64,000 bases of DNA from Frankia casuarinae (GTDB lineage: Bacteria > Actinomycetota > Actinomycetes > Frankiales > Frankiaceae), in the NCBI RefSeq assembly GCF_000013345.1, contig NC_007777.1, forward strand, positions 2,728,001 to 2,792,000, written 5' to 3'. A program made the position numbers and the translations under genes. Position 1 is the stretch's first letter, and every line of letters begins with the position of its first letter. Below the pieces are notes generated by a model. That model saw only the letters and a program-made list of their open reading frames with translations. It was not told the origin of the DNA and ran no database searches. This document shows, one piece after another, positions 33,891 through 42,220 of the stretch.

Positions 33891-34745
33891 TCATAGCCGC
33901 GGCTTCCTCTGCCTGCCTCGCCGCTGCTCCCCCTGGTGGCGCAGGTCGGCAAGGAGGTGCGTGACGGCTTCGTCGCGAGTCCGGTAGCTGCGTCCTGGCG
34001 GGAAGACGGAGACGAGACCGGGAGCCTTCGGGAGCCATCCGCGCGGCCGGTTCCTCGTGGTGCCCGTGTAGTCGGGGCGCAGGGTGCCGGACTCCACGCC
34101 ATCGACGAGGACGCGGTAGCCGGTCTCGATCCGTACCAGGGTGTATCCGGTGTCCTCGGTCATGGCCGCGACAGCGGCCACCGCAGCATCCATCGCGGAC
34201 GGCAGCGAGCCTGCCCGCGCACGCGGCTGGTCCGCCGCCTTCTGCCGCCGGGAGGTGGCGGGCCGCCCGGCGGCATCCTCCGGGCCGCCGGTTCGGTCCG
34301 CCGTGGATGCGCCCGCACGCTCGACAACTGTGGTTGTCGAACCTGTGCGAGGCGCGGACGGGGCCGGTGTCCGTTCTGGCTTGCCGGTCGGTCGTTTCGC
34401 CGGAGCCACGGAGTCTGCCGCCGCCCCGGGCGCGACAACGACGGTTGTCGCCTCTGGCGTCGAGGCTGGCGGTCCGCCGATGAGATCCTCCGGGGGTCGG
34501 CTTCCAGCCGGCGCCGCTGTAGCGACAACGGAGGTTGTCGCTACAGGTGGGGTGGCGACCAGGCGCGGGAACCGCTTGCGCGCTCCTTGCCGCGTGATCC
34601 CCAGAGCGCGGCCGATGTCCCCGTAGCTCGCGCCCTCGGCCGCCGCCCGCGCCGCGAGTGTCCGAATCTCCGCTTCGATCGACCGTGCGCGTTCGCTCGC
34701 GTCCGCCAACTCGCCGAGCGTGGCCATGAGCGCATCGTCCGCCAT
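33891..34745 (-). CDS. HTH DNA-binding protein with operators in and before its gene
   Basis: The 284-aa protein has an N-terminal helix (ASERARSIEAEIRTLAARAA) and a helix-turn-helix SYGDIGRALGITRQGARKRF. A low-complexity middle contains TT-x-VV motifs encoded by palindromes. The C-terminal part (TGYTLVRIETGYRVLVDGVE, RDEAVTHLLADLRHQ) is compact. The start ATG 34745 abuts one palindrome, with a second 27 bp upstream, so autorepression is likely. No separate ribosome site is visible; the mRNA may be leaderless or the site may overlap the operator. Confidence 0.74.
   Translation of the reverse strand: MADDALMATLGELADASERARSIEAEIRTLAARAAAEGASYGDIGRALGITRQGARKRFPRLVATPPVATTSVVATAAPAGSRPPEDLIGGPPASTPEATTVVVAPGAAADSVAPAKRPTGKPERTPAPSAPRTGSTTTVVERAGASTADRTGGPEDAAGRPATSRRQKAADQPRARAGSLPSAMDAAVAAVAAMTEDTGYTLVRIETGYRVLVDGVESGTLRPDYTGTTRNRPRGWLPKAPGLVSVFPPGRSYRTRDEAVTHLLADLRHQGEQRRGRQRKPRL
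34321..34340. promoter_or_regulatory. Intragenic palindrome, 8-bp arms
   Basis: TCGACAAC TGTG GTTGTCGA is a perfect palindrome with a 4-nt spacer. It encodes Ser-Thr-Thr-Thr-Val-Val-Glu on the reverse strand, using ACA and GTT codons that are unusual in this GC-rich gene. Confidence 0.62.
34432..34451. promoter_or_regulatory. Intragenic palindrome, 8-bp arms
   Basis: GCGACAAC GACG GTTGTCGC is a perfect palindrome inside the HTH gene. It encodes Ala-Thr-Thr-Val-Val-Val-Ala. Arms match the promoter copy at 34746-34765 exactly. Confidence 0.62.
34517..34546. promoter_or_regulatory. Intragenic palindrome, 13-bp arms
   Basis: CTGTAGCGACAAC and GTTGTCGCTACAG flank GGAG, giving a perfect 13-bp-armed palindrome, the longest of the set. 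The codons are CCT GTA GCG ACA ACC TCC GTT GTC GCT ACA, unusual for this gene. The outer GTAGCG/CGCTAC equals the core of repeat array 1 at 23986. Confidence 0.65.
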
Positions 34746-34765
34746 GCGACAACCATAGTTGTCGC
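34746..34765. promoter_or_regulatory. Operator touching the HTH gene start
   Basis: GCGACAAC CATA GTTGTCGC directly precedes the ATG of the reverse-strand HTH gene. Binding here would block transcription or translation start. Confidence 0.68.
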
Positions 34766-34773
34766 CACTGCAA

Positions 34774-34791
34774 CGACAACCCTGGTTGTCG
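34774..34791. promoter_or_regulatory. Second promoter operator of the HTH gene
   Basis: CGACAAC CCTG GTTGTCG lies with its centre 27 bp upstream of the first operator's centre. Two operators at fixed spacing suggest cooperative binding. Confidence 0.66.
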
Positions 34792-35087
34792 CACAAGATC
34801 GCTGTGCAGCCTTGCACGCCAGGGCGTGTAGTCACAATGGACTGGGCGGATAGGGCCATTGATCGCTGGCATGCCGCCCAGCGACACAGCGTCGCAGGTC
34901 AGCCCTTGGTAGGCCAGCAGGGCTTGACTTCGCCGGTCGCCGTGTTTCTGGTGGGCGCCGGGCTGGTCGGGACAGCCAACGCCGCCATCTGGCCAACGCT
35001 CGCCGCGGCCGCGCCGCCCACAACCTGCCGCCGCACCAGGCAGGCGCCGGGGCCGGGGCGTACAACGCGGTCCGGCAGTTCGACGCG

Positions 35088-35744
35088 GTGAGCAACCTCG
35101 CGTATCTCACCGCGGCGTTCGCGCTATGGCGCCTCCTGCGGCGCCATAGCGGCGTGCCGGCCAGCGTCGCGTTCATGCCGCCGCTCGCGGTGCTGATCGG
35201 GGTCGGCAGCTTCGCGTTCCACACGCTGGCGACCAGGTGGGCCCAGGTTCTGGACATCGCGCCCATCGGCCTGTTCGTGTTCATCTATGTCGGAAGTTTC
35301 CTGCGTTGGTTCTACCGGCTGCCTTGGACGTGGTGCCTGGCCGGCGTGGCCGGGTTCGCCTGTGTGACCGCCGCGTTCATCGCCCTCCTCGGCAGCCAGA
35401 TCCCCAACCGTTCCGCACCGTACGTGCCGGTGTTGCTGCTCATGATCGGGCTGACCGTGGCACTGTACGGGTCACACCATGAGGACCGGTCCAGGTACTG
35501 GCGGGACTTCGCGACGGCCGCCGGGGTGTTCTCGGCAGGCCTGCTCGCCCGCACGATCGACGAGGAGGCCTGCGGGTCCTTCCCGATCGGCACGCACTTC
35601 ATCTGGCACCTGCTCACCGAGCTGCTGATCTTCGTGGTCGGCCGCGCCCTCGCGCGCCGCTGGCACTCACTCGCCGAGGCTGGTGATACTCGGCTCCCGG
35701 CCACGCCCGCGGGCAGGTCCCGGTCGACTGACTATCGCGCATGA
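35088..35744 (+). CDS. Ceramidase-like membrane protein, N-terminus uncertain
   Basis: The 218-aa protein matches bacterial members of the alkaline ceramidase (CREST hydrolase) family: SNLAYLTAAFALWRLL, VGSFAFHTLATRWAQVLDI and PIGTHFIWHLLTELL, with His/Asp residues for the metal site and about six helices. The family normally starts MDW...ID-YCERTxPGxWAEPVNA. An ATG at 34837 does encode MDWADRAIDRW, but the 34870-35085 sequence does not match and is in another frame. The gene is either shortened with GTG 35088 as start or broken. It overlaps the DMT gene by 13 bp at the 3' end. Confidence 0.72.
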   Translation: MSNLAYLTAAFALWRLLRRHSGVPASVAFMPPLAVLIGVGSFAFHTLATRWAQVLDIAPIGLFVFIYVGSFLRWFYRLPWTWCLAGVAGFACVTAAFIALLGSQIPNRSAPYVPVLLLMIGLTVALYGSHHEDRSRYWRDFATAAGVFSAGLLARTIDEEACGSFPIGTHFIWHLLTELLIFVVGRALARRWHSLAEAGDTRLPATPAGRSRSTDYRA

Positions 35745-37009
35745 TTCCTCTGAGCCAGGACGGCACCGGCCTCACCGCGCAGTCGATCCGCCCGCCGGCG
35801 AAGCTCGTCCGCCCGGGTGTCGAGAGCACGTCGCGCGGCGAGCAGTTCCCTTTCCGGCACGGCGTCGTCCCCCAGCAGGCCCCGCTCCCCCGATCGGGAC
35901 CCGTTCGAGCCCACCTGCCCGGCGACCGGCCGCATCCGATCGTCGAACCGGTGCCGTTCGTCCACGAGGCTCGCCAGCTCCGCGCCGATGCGGTCGAGGT
36001 CCCGGCGCAGCCGGCGACGCGCGCGTCGCAACGCCGGCCCCGGGACGCCGGCCCGCCGGCTGCGGCGCAGGTCGGCGCGCAGCCGTTCCAGGTCATGGTG
36101 CACCTGTTCCTCCAGCCGGGACAGCCGCCCCTGGGCCTGCCTCGCCACCAGCCGCGACATCTGCCCGGTGATCAGCGGAGACGTCGCCAGCGTACGGACA
36201 CCCGTGACCATCACGGCCAGGCCGAGCACCTCACCGACCAACGCGAGGGGCGCCAGCCGCAGGTCGCCGCCCAGCAGGGCCACCCCGATCACCACCCCGG
36301 CCAGCGGCTCGCTGCTCACCGCGGCGGGCAGCGACGCCGGCAGCGGGGCCATCTCGTAGGCGCTCTGCAGCAGCAACGCACCGACGATCGCCGTGGCCAC
36401 GACCGACCAGGGCTGCCAGGACACCAGGACCGCATCGATCCCGCGGGTGGTCAGCAGGTGACCGATGCTGCTGGTCAGGGCGGCCTGCGTCGCGGACAGC
36501 AGGCCCACGGCCGTGGCCAGCATCGGGGCCCGCCGGGCGGCGGCGAGCCGCCGCGTCCCCCACACCGCACCGCACACCAGCCCGCCGACCACCGCGCCGG
36601 CGAGGACCCAGCCGAACGTCGAGACGGCCCCCGGATCGCCCGGATGCGGATCTCCGGCGATCAGGAAGAGCACGAGGCCACTGGCCGTCGCCGCGGCCGC
36701 CGCCCAGTCGCGGCGCGGCACCGCCCGCTGCGCCAGCAGGGCGGCGAGCGGCAGGGCGAACAGTAGCTGGCAGATCTGCAGGGATTCGACGAGGGCCACC
36801 GCGCCCCGGCTCAGCGCCGCCGCGGCCAGCACACTGCCGATCACCGCGACGGCGACCCCGACATCCCACCACGGTCGCCGCACCAACCACAGCAGCAGCC
36901 GCAGCCGCAGGACGTCATCGGGCGGCGCCCGGAAGGCAACCCGCTGCTGGATCACCGCGGCCACCGCGAAACACACCGCGGAACCAAGGCCGAGCAGATA
37001 GGTCGCCAC
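35732..37009 (-). CDS. DMT superfamily transporter with coiled-coil tail
   Basis: The 425-aa protein has about nine hydrophobic helices in the first 290 residues (MATYLLGLGSAVCFAVAAV, LQICQLLFALPLAALLA, LVGEVLGLAVMVTGV), like EamA-type permeases. The last 130 residues are a soluble Arg-rich coiled coil (RLVARQAQGRLSRLEEQV, ARRALDTRADELRRRADRL). The combination is unusual. The substrate is unknown. Confidence 0.78.
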   Translation of the reverse strand: MATYLLGLGSAVCFAVAAVIQQRVAFRAPPDDVLRLRLLLWLVRRPWWDVGVAVAVIGSVLAAAALSRGAVALVESLQICQLLFALPLAALLAQRAVPRRDWAAAAATASGLVLFLIAGDPHPGDPGAVSTFGWVLAGAVVGGLVCGAVWGTRRLAAARRAPMLATAVGLLSATQAALTSSIGHLLTTRGIDAVLVSWQPWSVVATAIVGALLLQSAYEMAPLPASLPAAVSSEPLAGVVIGVALLGGDLRLAPLALVGEVLGLAVMVTGVRTLATSPLITGQMSRLVARQAQGRLSRLEEQVHHDLERLRADLRRSRRAGVPGPALRRARRRLRRDLDRIGAELASLVDERHRFDDRMRPVAGQVGSNGSRSGERGLLGDDAVPERELLAARRALDTRADELRRRADRLRGEAGAVLAQRNHAR

Positions 37010-37206
37010 TCCCCCTCGATCCCGCGATGTACCTTCCCGGGGAAGGTCAGGGCCTCACACGCCCGGCCCGGTGCGGTCCGGCCGTTCAGATCCCGCTCAT
37101 CATGCCTGCCAGATCCAAGATCAGGGAAATGACCCCGGCCGGGCCCCCACCTTCGTCCGCCGCCGGGTACCACGCCCGGGCTCGGGAATCCGCGCGGGCG
37201 GGGAGG

Positions 37207-38571
37207 TCACCCACGGTCGACGGCATGGGCCTGCTTGTGGAGCTGGTAAATCCAGGGCGGGATCGTCGCCCAGAACACAATGATGTTACCGATGATCACC
37301 CCTTTGGCTCCGCCGAGGAGAAGGCCCGTGACCGGGCCGGCGAGCAGGAAGGGCGTGAAGAAAAGATTGATCCAGAAGGTGAGTCTGGTCCGGCCGAAGG
37401 CGTAGAGCACGGCGGCCGGTCCCACCGCCAGCGCCGGCCCGGCCTGCGCGATCATCGCGAGGAGAAGGAGTTCATGGGTCTGGCTCCAGGTATCGCCCAG
37501 CAGGGCCGTCCCGAAATCGTCGGGGAGGATCAGGAAGATGAGGGTCCACAGCACGCTGGAGGCGACCACCAGCGCGGACACGACGTAGGCGGCGCGGATG
37601 ATCCGACGGGCCGGGGCACCCCTGCGGCGGGCGAACTCGGGGATCGCGAAGCTCATCAACGCGACGGCCAGGTTCGTCGTGGGGGCGAGCAGGGTCTGCA
37701 GACCGCGCAGAGCACCGACGAGCGCCGGCGAGCCGACCGCGGCGATGATCAGAGTCGACGTCTGCTGCGCCCCCTGGACCGTCACGAACTCGGCGGTCAT
37801 GAAGCCGGTCGTCTCGCGGTGACCAGTGAACCAGGCGAGCGCCCGCCGCGGGGCGGGCCAGACCCGATGCTGCCCGATGCCGACCAGCACGGCCAGCGCC
37901 GCGGCGGCACCCCAGACGAGGACCATCACCGGCGCGCCGCCGGCCGCATCCGGCCCGCCGATGGCCAGCAGGACGATGCCCACGCCCATCCCGGCAGCCC
38001 AGACGAGATCGTTGACGACGGCGCGGAGGGGACGTCCCTGGGCGAACGACGTGTAGCGCCAGGCATCCTGCACCAGCAGGGCCGGCATGACCACACCCAT
38101 CGCGATCAGGTTCGTCCCGACCACGCCCTTGAGGACGCCACCGACCGCCATCAGGCCGGCGCCCACGACGGCACCGAGTACCAGGGCCAGGCCGGACGCG
38201 GCGCGAGCGGCGGTGCGGAACGCGGCTGGGGCGGCGGCAGCATAGCTGATCCCCAGGGGCGCCGTGGCAGCGGCGCGCGACAGGCCGACGACGATCGCGA
38301 AGATCGTGTAGGCAATCGCGAACGCACCGAACTCGGTCGGGTCGACCCGGCGGGCGATGATGAAGTTGATCGCCGCGTTGGTGCCACTGGACACGACCTG
38401 GTCGACGATCGTCCACAGCGCGTTGATCCGGCCGCGGGACCGGGACGGGTACGGATCGGCCGCCGGTAGATCCGCCGCTGGAGCCGCCGCGATATGCTCA
38501 CGCGTGGCACCGATGGTCAGACCGTCGGTGACGGCGGGGCCGTCAGGATACGCCCACCGCGATCCGCTCAC
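37207..38571 (-). CDS. Polysaccharide-flippase-like (MATE/Wzx) membrane protein
   Basis: The 454-aa protein has a cytoplasmic N-terminus, then IVDQVVSSGTNAAINFIIAR and DPTEFGAFAIAYTIFAIVV, the usual first two helices of Wzx-type oligosaccharide flippases, and about twelve helices in all. It likely moves a lipid-linked glycan across the membrane. The divergent GT39 glycosyltransferase gene is consistent with a cell-surface glycan role. Confidence 0.8.
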   Translation of the reverse strand: MSGSRWAYPDGPAVTDGLTIGATREHIAAAPAADLPAADPYPSRSRGRINALWTIVDQVVSSGTNAAINFIIARRVDPTEFGAFAIAYTIFAIVVGLSRAAATAPLGISYAAAAPAAFRTAARAASGLALVLGAVVGAGLMAVGGVLKGVVGTNLIAMGVVMPALLVQDAWRYTSFAQGRPLRAVVNDLVWAAGMGVGIVLLAIGGPDAAGGAPVMVLVWGAAAALAVLVGIGQHRVWPAPRRALAWFTGHRETTGFMTAEFVTVQGAQQTSTLIIAAVGSPALVGALRGLQTLLAPTTNLAVALMSFAIPEFARRRGAPARRIIRAAYVVSALVVASSVLWTLIFLILPDDFGTALLGDTWSQTHELLLLAMIAQAGPALAVGPAAVLYAFGRTRLTFWINLFFTPFLLAGPVTGLLLGGAKGVIIGNIIVFWATIPPWIYQLHKQAHAVDRG

Positions 38572-38651
38572 GCCGACAACTCTACCGTGACGTAAGAGTC
38601 ATCTCGGCGCATGCCGCACCCGGACAGGCACAACACAGGGCACGGGGCCCG

Positions 38652-38719
38652 CACAGTAAAGGCACAGGATCCGCGTAGCGCACAGGATTCACACAGTAAG
38701 GGCACAGGATCCGCGAAGC
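38652..38719 (+). repeat. 28-bp direct repeat before GT39 gene
   Basis: CACAGTAAAGGCACAGGATC (38652 onward) recurs at 38692 with one change, continuing CCGCG-AGC in both copies. The copies are offset by 40 bp. They lie in the leader of the glycosyltransferase gene. Confidence 0.7.
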
Positions 38720-38775
38720 CGCCGGACCGATCGTCTACCCATGACGTACTTCCCGGTCCCGAGACGGCCTTCGAG

Positions 38776-40833
38776 ATGACCATCGTTTCCCCCCTCGTGA
38801 ACGCACCCGACGCGGACGTGCCCGTGCGGCATCCCGCGGGCCACCCATCCGGTCCGCCCCCGCCTTCCCGGCCCCGCGGCCGGATCGGCCGCCTGGTACG
38901 CGGCCCGGCCGGCGACCCCGCGTGGATCCGGCCGTCGCTGCTGGCCCTGCTGGCGGCGACTGCGGTCCTCTACCTGTGGGACCTCAGCGCGTCCGGCTAC
39001 GGCAACGGCTTCTACGCCGCCGCCACCCAGGCGGCCACGCACAGCTGGAAGGCGCTGCTGTTCGGCTCGCTGGACTCCGGCAACGCCATCACGGTCGATA
39101 AACCGCCGGCCTCGCTGTGGGTCTCCGGTCTGTTCGCCCGGGCCTTCGGGTTCTCGAGCTGGACCGTGCTGGCACCGCAGGCGCTGGAGGGCGTCGCCGC
39201 GGTGGGGCTGCTGTATGCCACGGTGCGCCGGACCTCCGGTGCCGCCGCTGGCCTGCTCGCCGGCGCCGCCTTCGCGCTGACCCCGGTCGCGGTGCTGATG
39301 TTCCGGTTCAACAACCCGGACGCGCTGCTGGTGCTGCTGCTCGTCGCCGCCGCCTACTGCACGGTCCGGGCCACCGAACGGGCGAGCCTGCGGTGGCTGC
39401 TGCTGGCCGGCACCTGCGTGGGCTTCGGCTTCCTCACCAAGATGGCGCAGGCGTTCCTGGTCGTCCCGGCCCTCAGCCTGGTGTACCTGACGGCCGCGCC
39501 GACCGGTCTGCGCCGACGGCTCGCGCACCTCGCCGGCGCCGTGGCCGCGATCGTCGTCTCGGCCGGCTGGTACCTCGCCCTGGTCGAGCTGTGGCCGGCC
39601 TCGTCACGCCCCTACATCGGCGGCTCCACCAACAACAGCCTGCTGGAGCTCGCGATCGGCTACAACGGCCTCGGCCGCATCTTCGGTGGCTCCGCCGGTG
39701 GTGGCGCCAGCGGTGGCGGGGGTGGGGGTATGACTACCGGTTTCGGTGGCGCCACCGGCATCACCCGGCTGTTCGGGGCGAGCATGGGGGCGGAGATCTC
39801 CTGGCTGCTGCCCGCCGCGCTGATCGTTCTCGTGGCCGGCCTGTGGTTCACCCGGCGGACGCCGCGCACCGACCCGACCCGGGCTGCGCTCGTGCTCTGG
39901 GGCGGTTGGCTGCTGGTCAGCGGGTTGGTGTTCAGCTTCATGAGCGGCATCACCCACCCCTACTACACGGTCGCCCTCGCCCCCGCCGTCGCCGCGCTCG
40001 TCGCGTCCGGTGGAACCGTGTGCTGGCGTGGACGGGCGCGGATCTCGCACCGCGCCACCCTGGCCGCGATGATCGCGGTGACCGGGCTGTGGGGCTTCGT
40101 CCTGCTGGACCGGGTGGCCTCCTGGCTGCCCGTGCTGCGCTGGATCATCCTCCCGGCGAGCGTGCTGGTGGCCGTCGCGCTGGTGGCCGGTGCCGCCCGG
40201 CTCACCAGGATCACCGCCGTGCTCGCGGCAGCGACCGTGATCAGCGCCTCGGCAGGCACCTCGGCCTATGCGCTTGCCACCGCGGCGAACCCGCACAGCG
40301 GCTCCATCCCGATCTCCGGTCCCGCGGTGGCCGCCACGGCCGGCGGCGCCGGGGGTGGGCCGGGCGGGGCCGCGGCGGGCGGCGGCCTGCCCTCCGGCGC
40401 TCCGGGTGGAACCCCACCGAGCTCGTCCAGCGGCTCGTCCAGCGGTTCCTCCGCTTCCTCCAGCGACTCGCCGGTGGCAAGGGGCACGGGGAGCACGGCT
40501 CTGGTCGCGCTGCTCAGGACGAGCACCACGACCTGGGCTGCCGCCACCACCGGCGGTGCGACCACCGCCGCCGAGCTGGAGCTCAGCAGCGGTAAGGCGG
40601 TCATCGCGATCGGCGGATGGGACGGCAGCGACCCGGCACCGACGCTGGCGCAGTTCGAGCAGTGGGTCAGCGAAGGCAAGATCCACTACTTCGTTGCCGG
40701 CGGGACCGGGATGGGCGGGGGGCGGAACTCCACCTCTGGCAACGAGATCGCCGCCTGGGTGGCGGCGCATTTCACCGCCACCACGGTCGGCGGGCAGACG
40801 GTCTACGACCTCACCACGTCCGGCATGAGCTGA
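38776..40833 (+). CDS. GT39/ArnT-like membrane glycosyltransferase
   Basis: The 685-aa protein has the GT-C layout: first helix then DLSASGYGNGFYAAATQAA, with DKPPASLWVSGLFARAFGF as the typical loop and a dozen helices. A Gly-rich stretch (SGGGGGGMTTGFGGATG) follows near residue 320. A soluble C-terminal domain begins after a Ser/Gly-rich linker (about residue 560) and ends TVGGQTVYDLT. It probably transfers a sugar from a polyprenyl donor. I chose ATG 38776 after a poorly composed upstream extension. Confidence 0.82.
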   Translation: MTIVSPLVNAPDADVPVRHPAGHPSGPPPPSRPRGRIGRLVRGPAGDPAWIRPSLLALLAATAVLYLWDLSASGYGNGFYAAATQAATHSWKALLFGSLDSGNAITVDKPPASLWVSGLFARAFGFSSWTVLAPQALEGVAAVGLLYATVRRTSGAAAGLLAGAAFALTPVAVLMFRFNNPDALLVLLLVAAAYCTVRATERASLRWLLLAGTCVGFGFLTKMAQAFLVVPALSLVYLTAAPTGLRRRLAHLAGAVAAIVVSAGWYLALVELWPASSRPYIGGSTNNSLLELAIGYNGLGRIFGGSAGGGASGGGGGGMTTGFGGATGITRLFGASMGAEISWLLPAALIVLVAGLWFTRRTPRTDPTRAALVLWGGWLLVSGLVFSFMSGITHPYYTVALAPAVAALVASGGTVCWRGRARISHRATLAAMIAVTGLWGFVLLDRVASWLPVLRWIILPASVLVAVALVAGAARLTRITAVLAAATVISASAGTSAYALATAANPHSGSIPISGPAVAATAGGAGGGPGGAAAGGGLPSGAPGGTPPSSSSGSSSGSSASSSDSPVARGTGSTALVALLRTSTTTWAAATTGGATTAAELELSSGKAVIAIGGWDGSDPAPTLAQFEQWVSEGKIHYFVAGGTGMGGGRNSTSGNEIAAWVAAHFTATTVGGQTVYDLTTSGMS

Positions 40834-40847
40834 TCACACGATGTGCC

Positions 40848-40927
40848 GAGGACGGCACAAGTCGAGGACGGCACAAGTCGAGGAGGGCACAAGTCGAGGA
40901 GGGCACAAGTCGAGGAGGGCACAAGGG
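40848..40927. repeat. Five 16-bp tandem repeats
   Basis: GAGGACGGCACAAGTC and GAGGAGGGCACAAGTC units repeat at 40848, 40864, 40880, 40896 and 40912, the last diverging at its end. They fill the space after the GT39 stop, before the convergent LLM gene end. Confidence 0.85.
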
Positions 40928-41012
40928 GCAGGGCAGCATCAGGGGCAGGGCGGTTCCGCCGGGGCCGTCGCGGCTCGCCGCCCCGCACGGGTCGCCGCGG
41001 GCCGTCGGCACC

Positions 41013-42068
41013 TCACAGGCCGTCGGCGAGCTCGCGGATCTGCTCGATGAGACGCACCCGCTCCAGGTGCGTCGGCGCCACCGGATTGACGGCGAGCGTC
41101 GTGACCCCGGACTCCGCGAACACGGCGAGCCGTTCGGCCACCCAGCCGCGCGGCCCGATCAGGGAGAGCCTCTCCAGCAGGCCGGCCGGCACCGCGGCGG
41201 CGGCTTCCTCCTTACGACCCGCGAGGTAGAGGTCCTGGACAAGCTTCGCCTCCGCGGCGTAGCCGTAGCGGTGAGCCAGGTCGTTGTAGAAGTTGCGGCC
41301 CCGCGCGCCCATGCCCCCCATGTACAGCGCGAGCTGCGGCCGGTCGGTGTCGCGCAGCGCGGTGACGTCGTCGCCGACGGCCAGGGACGCCCCGGCCCAG
41401 ACGTCCAGGGTGCCGAGCGCCGGGTCCCGCTTGGCCGTACCGGCCCGCACCGCCTCGCCCCACACCTCGTCCGCGCTGTCCGGCAGGTAGAAGGCGGGCA
41501 TCCAACCCTCGGCGAGCTCGGCGGCGAGCTCGACGTTCTTCGGACCGAGCGCGGCCAGCACGATCGGGATCCGGTCCCGCACCGGTCGATTAATGATCTT
41601 CAAGGGCTTGCCGAGGCCGGTCCCCCGCCCCGCGGTGAGCGGGATGTCGTAGTGATGGCCGTGGTACTCGAGGACCTCCCGGCGCCAGACCTTCCGGCAG
41701 ATCTCGATGGTCTCGCGGGTCCGGCCCAGCGGGGCATCGTAGGGGACGCCGTGGAAACCCTCGATGACCTGCGGCCCCGACGCGCCGATCCCGAGGGTGA
41801 ACCGCCCGCGCGAGACGAAGTCGAGGCCCGCGGCGGTCATCGCGATGAGGCTCGGGGTGCGCGTGTAGAGCTGCATGATCCCCGAGGCGATCTCGACGCG
41901 TGAGGTCCGGGCGGCGAGGAACCCCAGCTGGCTGACCGCGTCGAAGCTGTAGGCCTCGGCGACCTGGACGACCTGGAGCCCGGCCTTCTCGTAGTCGGCG
42001 AGCCCCGAGACGGTCTCCTCGAAACCTCCGCTGTACCCCAGCGACATCGCGATACGCACGTACGCCAC
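41013..42068 (-). CDS. LLM-class F420-dependent oxidoreductase
   Basis: The 351-aa protein fits the luciferase-like TIM barrel: SLGYSGGFEETVSGLADYEK, VQVAEAYSFDAVSQLGFLA, SRVEIASGIMQLYTRTPSLI and FTLGIGASGPQVIEGFHG. Such enzymes reduce or oxidise substrates with cofactor F420, abundant in actinobacteria. The start is GTG. The substrate is unknown. Confidence 0.86.
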   Translation of the reverse strand: MAYVRIAMSLGYSGGFEETVSGLADYEKAGLQVVQVAEAYSFDAVSQLGFLAARTSRVEIASGIMQLYTRTPSLIAMTAAGLDFVSRGRFTLGIGASGPQVIEGFHGVPYDAPLGRTRETIEICRKVWRREVLEYHGHHYDIPLTAGRGTGLGKPLKIINRPVRDRIPIVLAALGPKNVELAAELAEGWMPAFYLPDSADEVWGEAVRAGTAKRDPALGTLDVWAGASLAVGDDVTALRDTDRPQLALYMGGMGARGRNFYNDLAHRYGYAAEAKLVQDLYLAGRKEEAAAAVPAGLLERLSLIGPRGWVAERLAVFAESGVTTLAVNPVAPTHLERVRLIEQIRELADGL

Positions 42069-42220
42069 TCCTCCGGCCGGCTCCCGCCACGGCCCCTTCG
42101 ACCCTGGCGTCTCACCCCCGAGTTTGACTCTGGCCGCGACTCAGGCACCACCGACCGGGGCTGGGAGCGTTGCTTTGTTCTTTTATGATCTTGGGTGTGG
42201 ATGCTCGTCAACACCGTTGA

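Noticed and set aside
34321-34791. LexA or SOS boxes as explanation of the palindromes
   Set aside because: Actinobacterial LexA boxes follow CGAAC-N4-GTTCG. Here the arms are CGACAAC/GTTGTCG, so a different regulator is expected.
40848-40927. CRISPR array after GT39 gene
   Set aside because: Sixteen-bp units abut without spacers and no cas genes are nearby.
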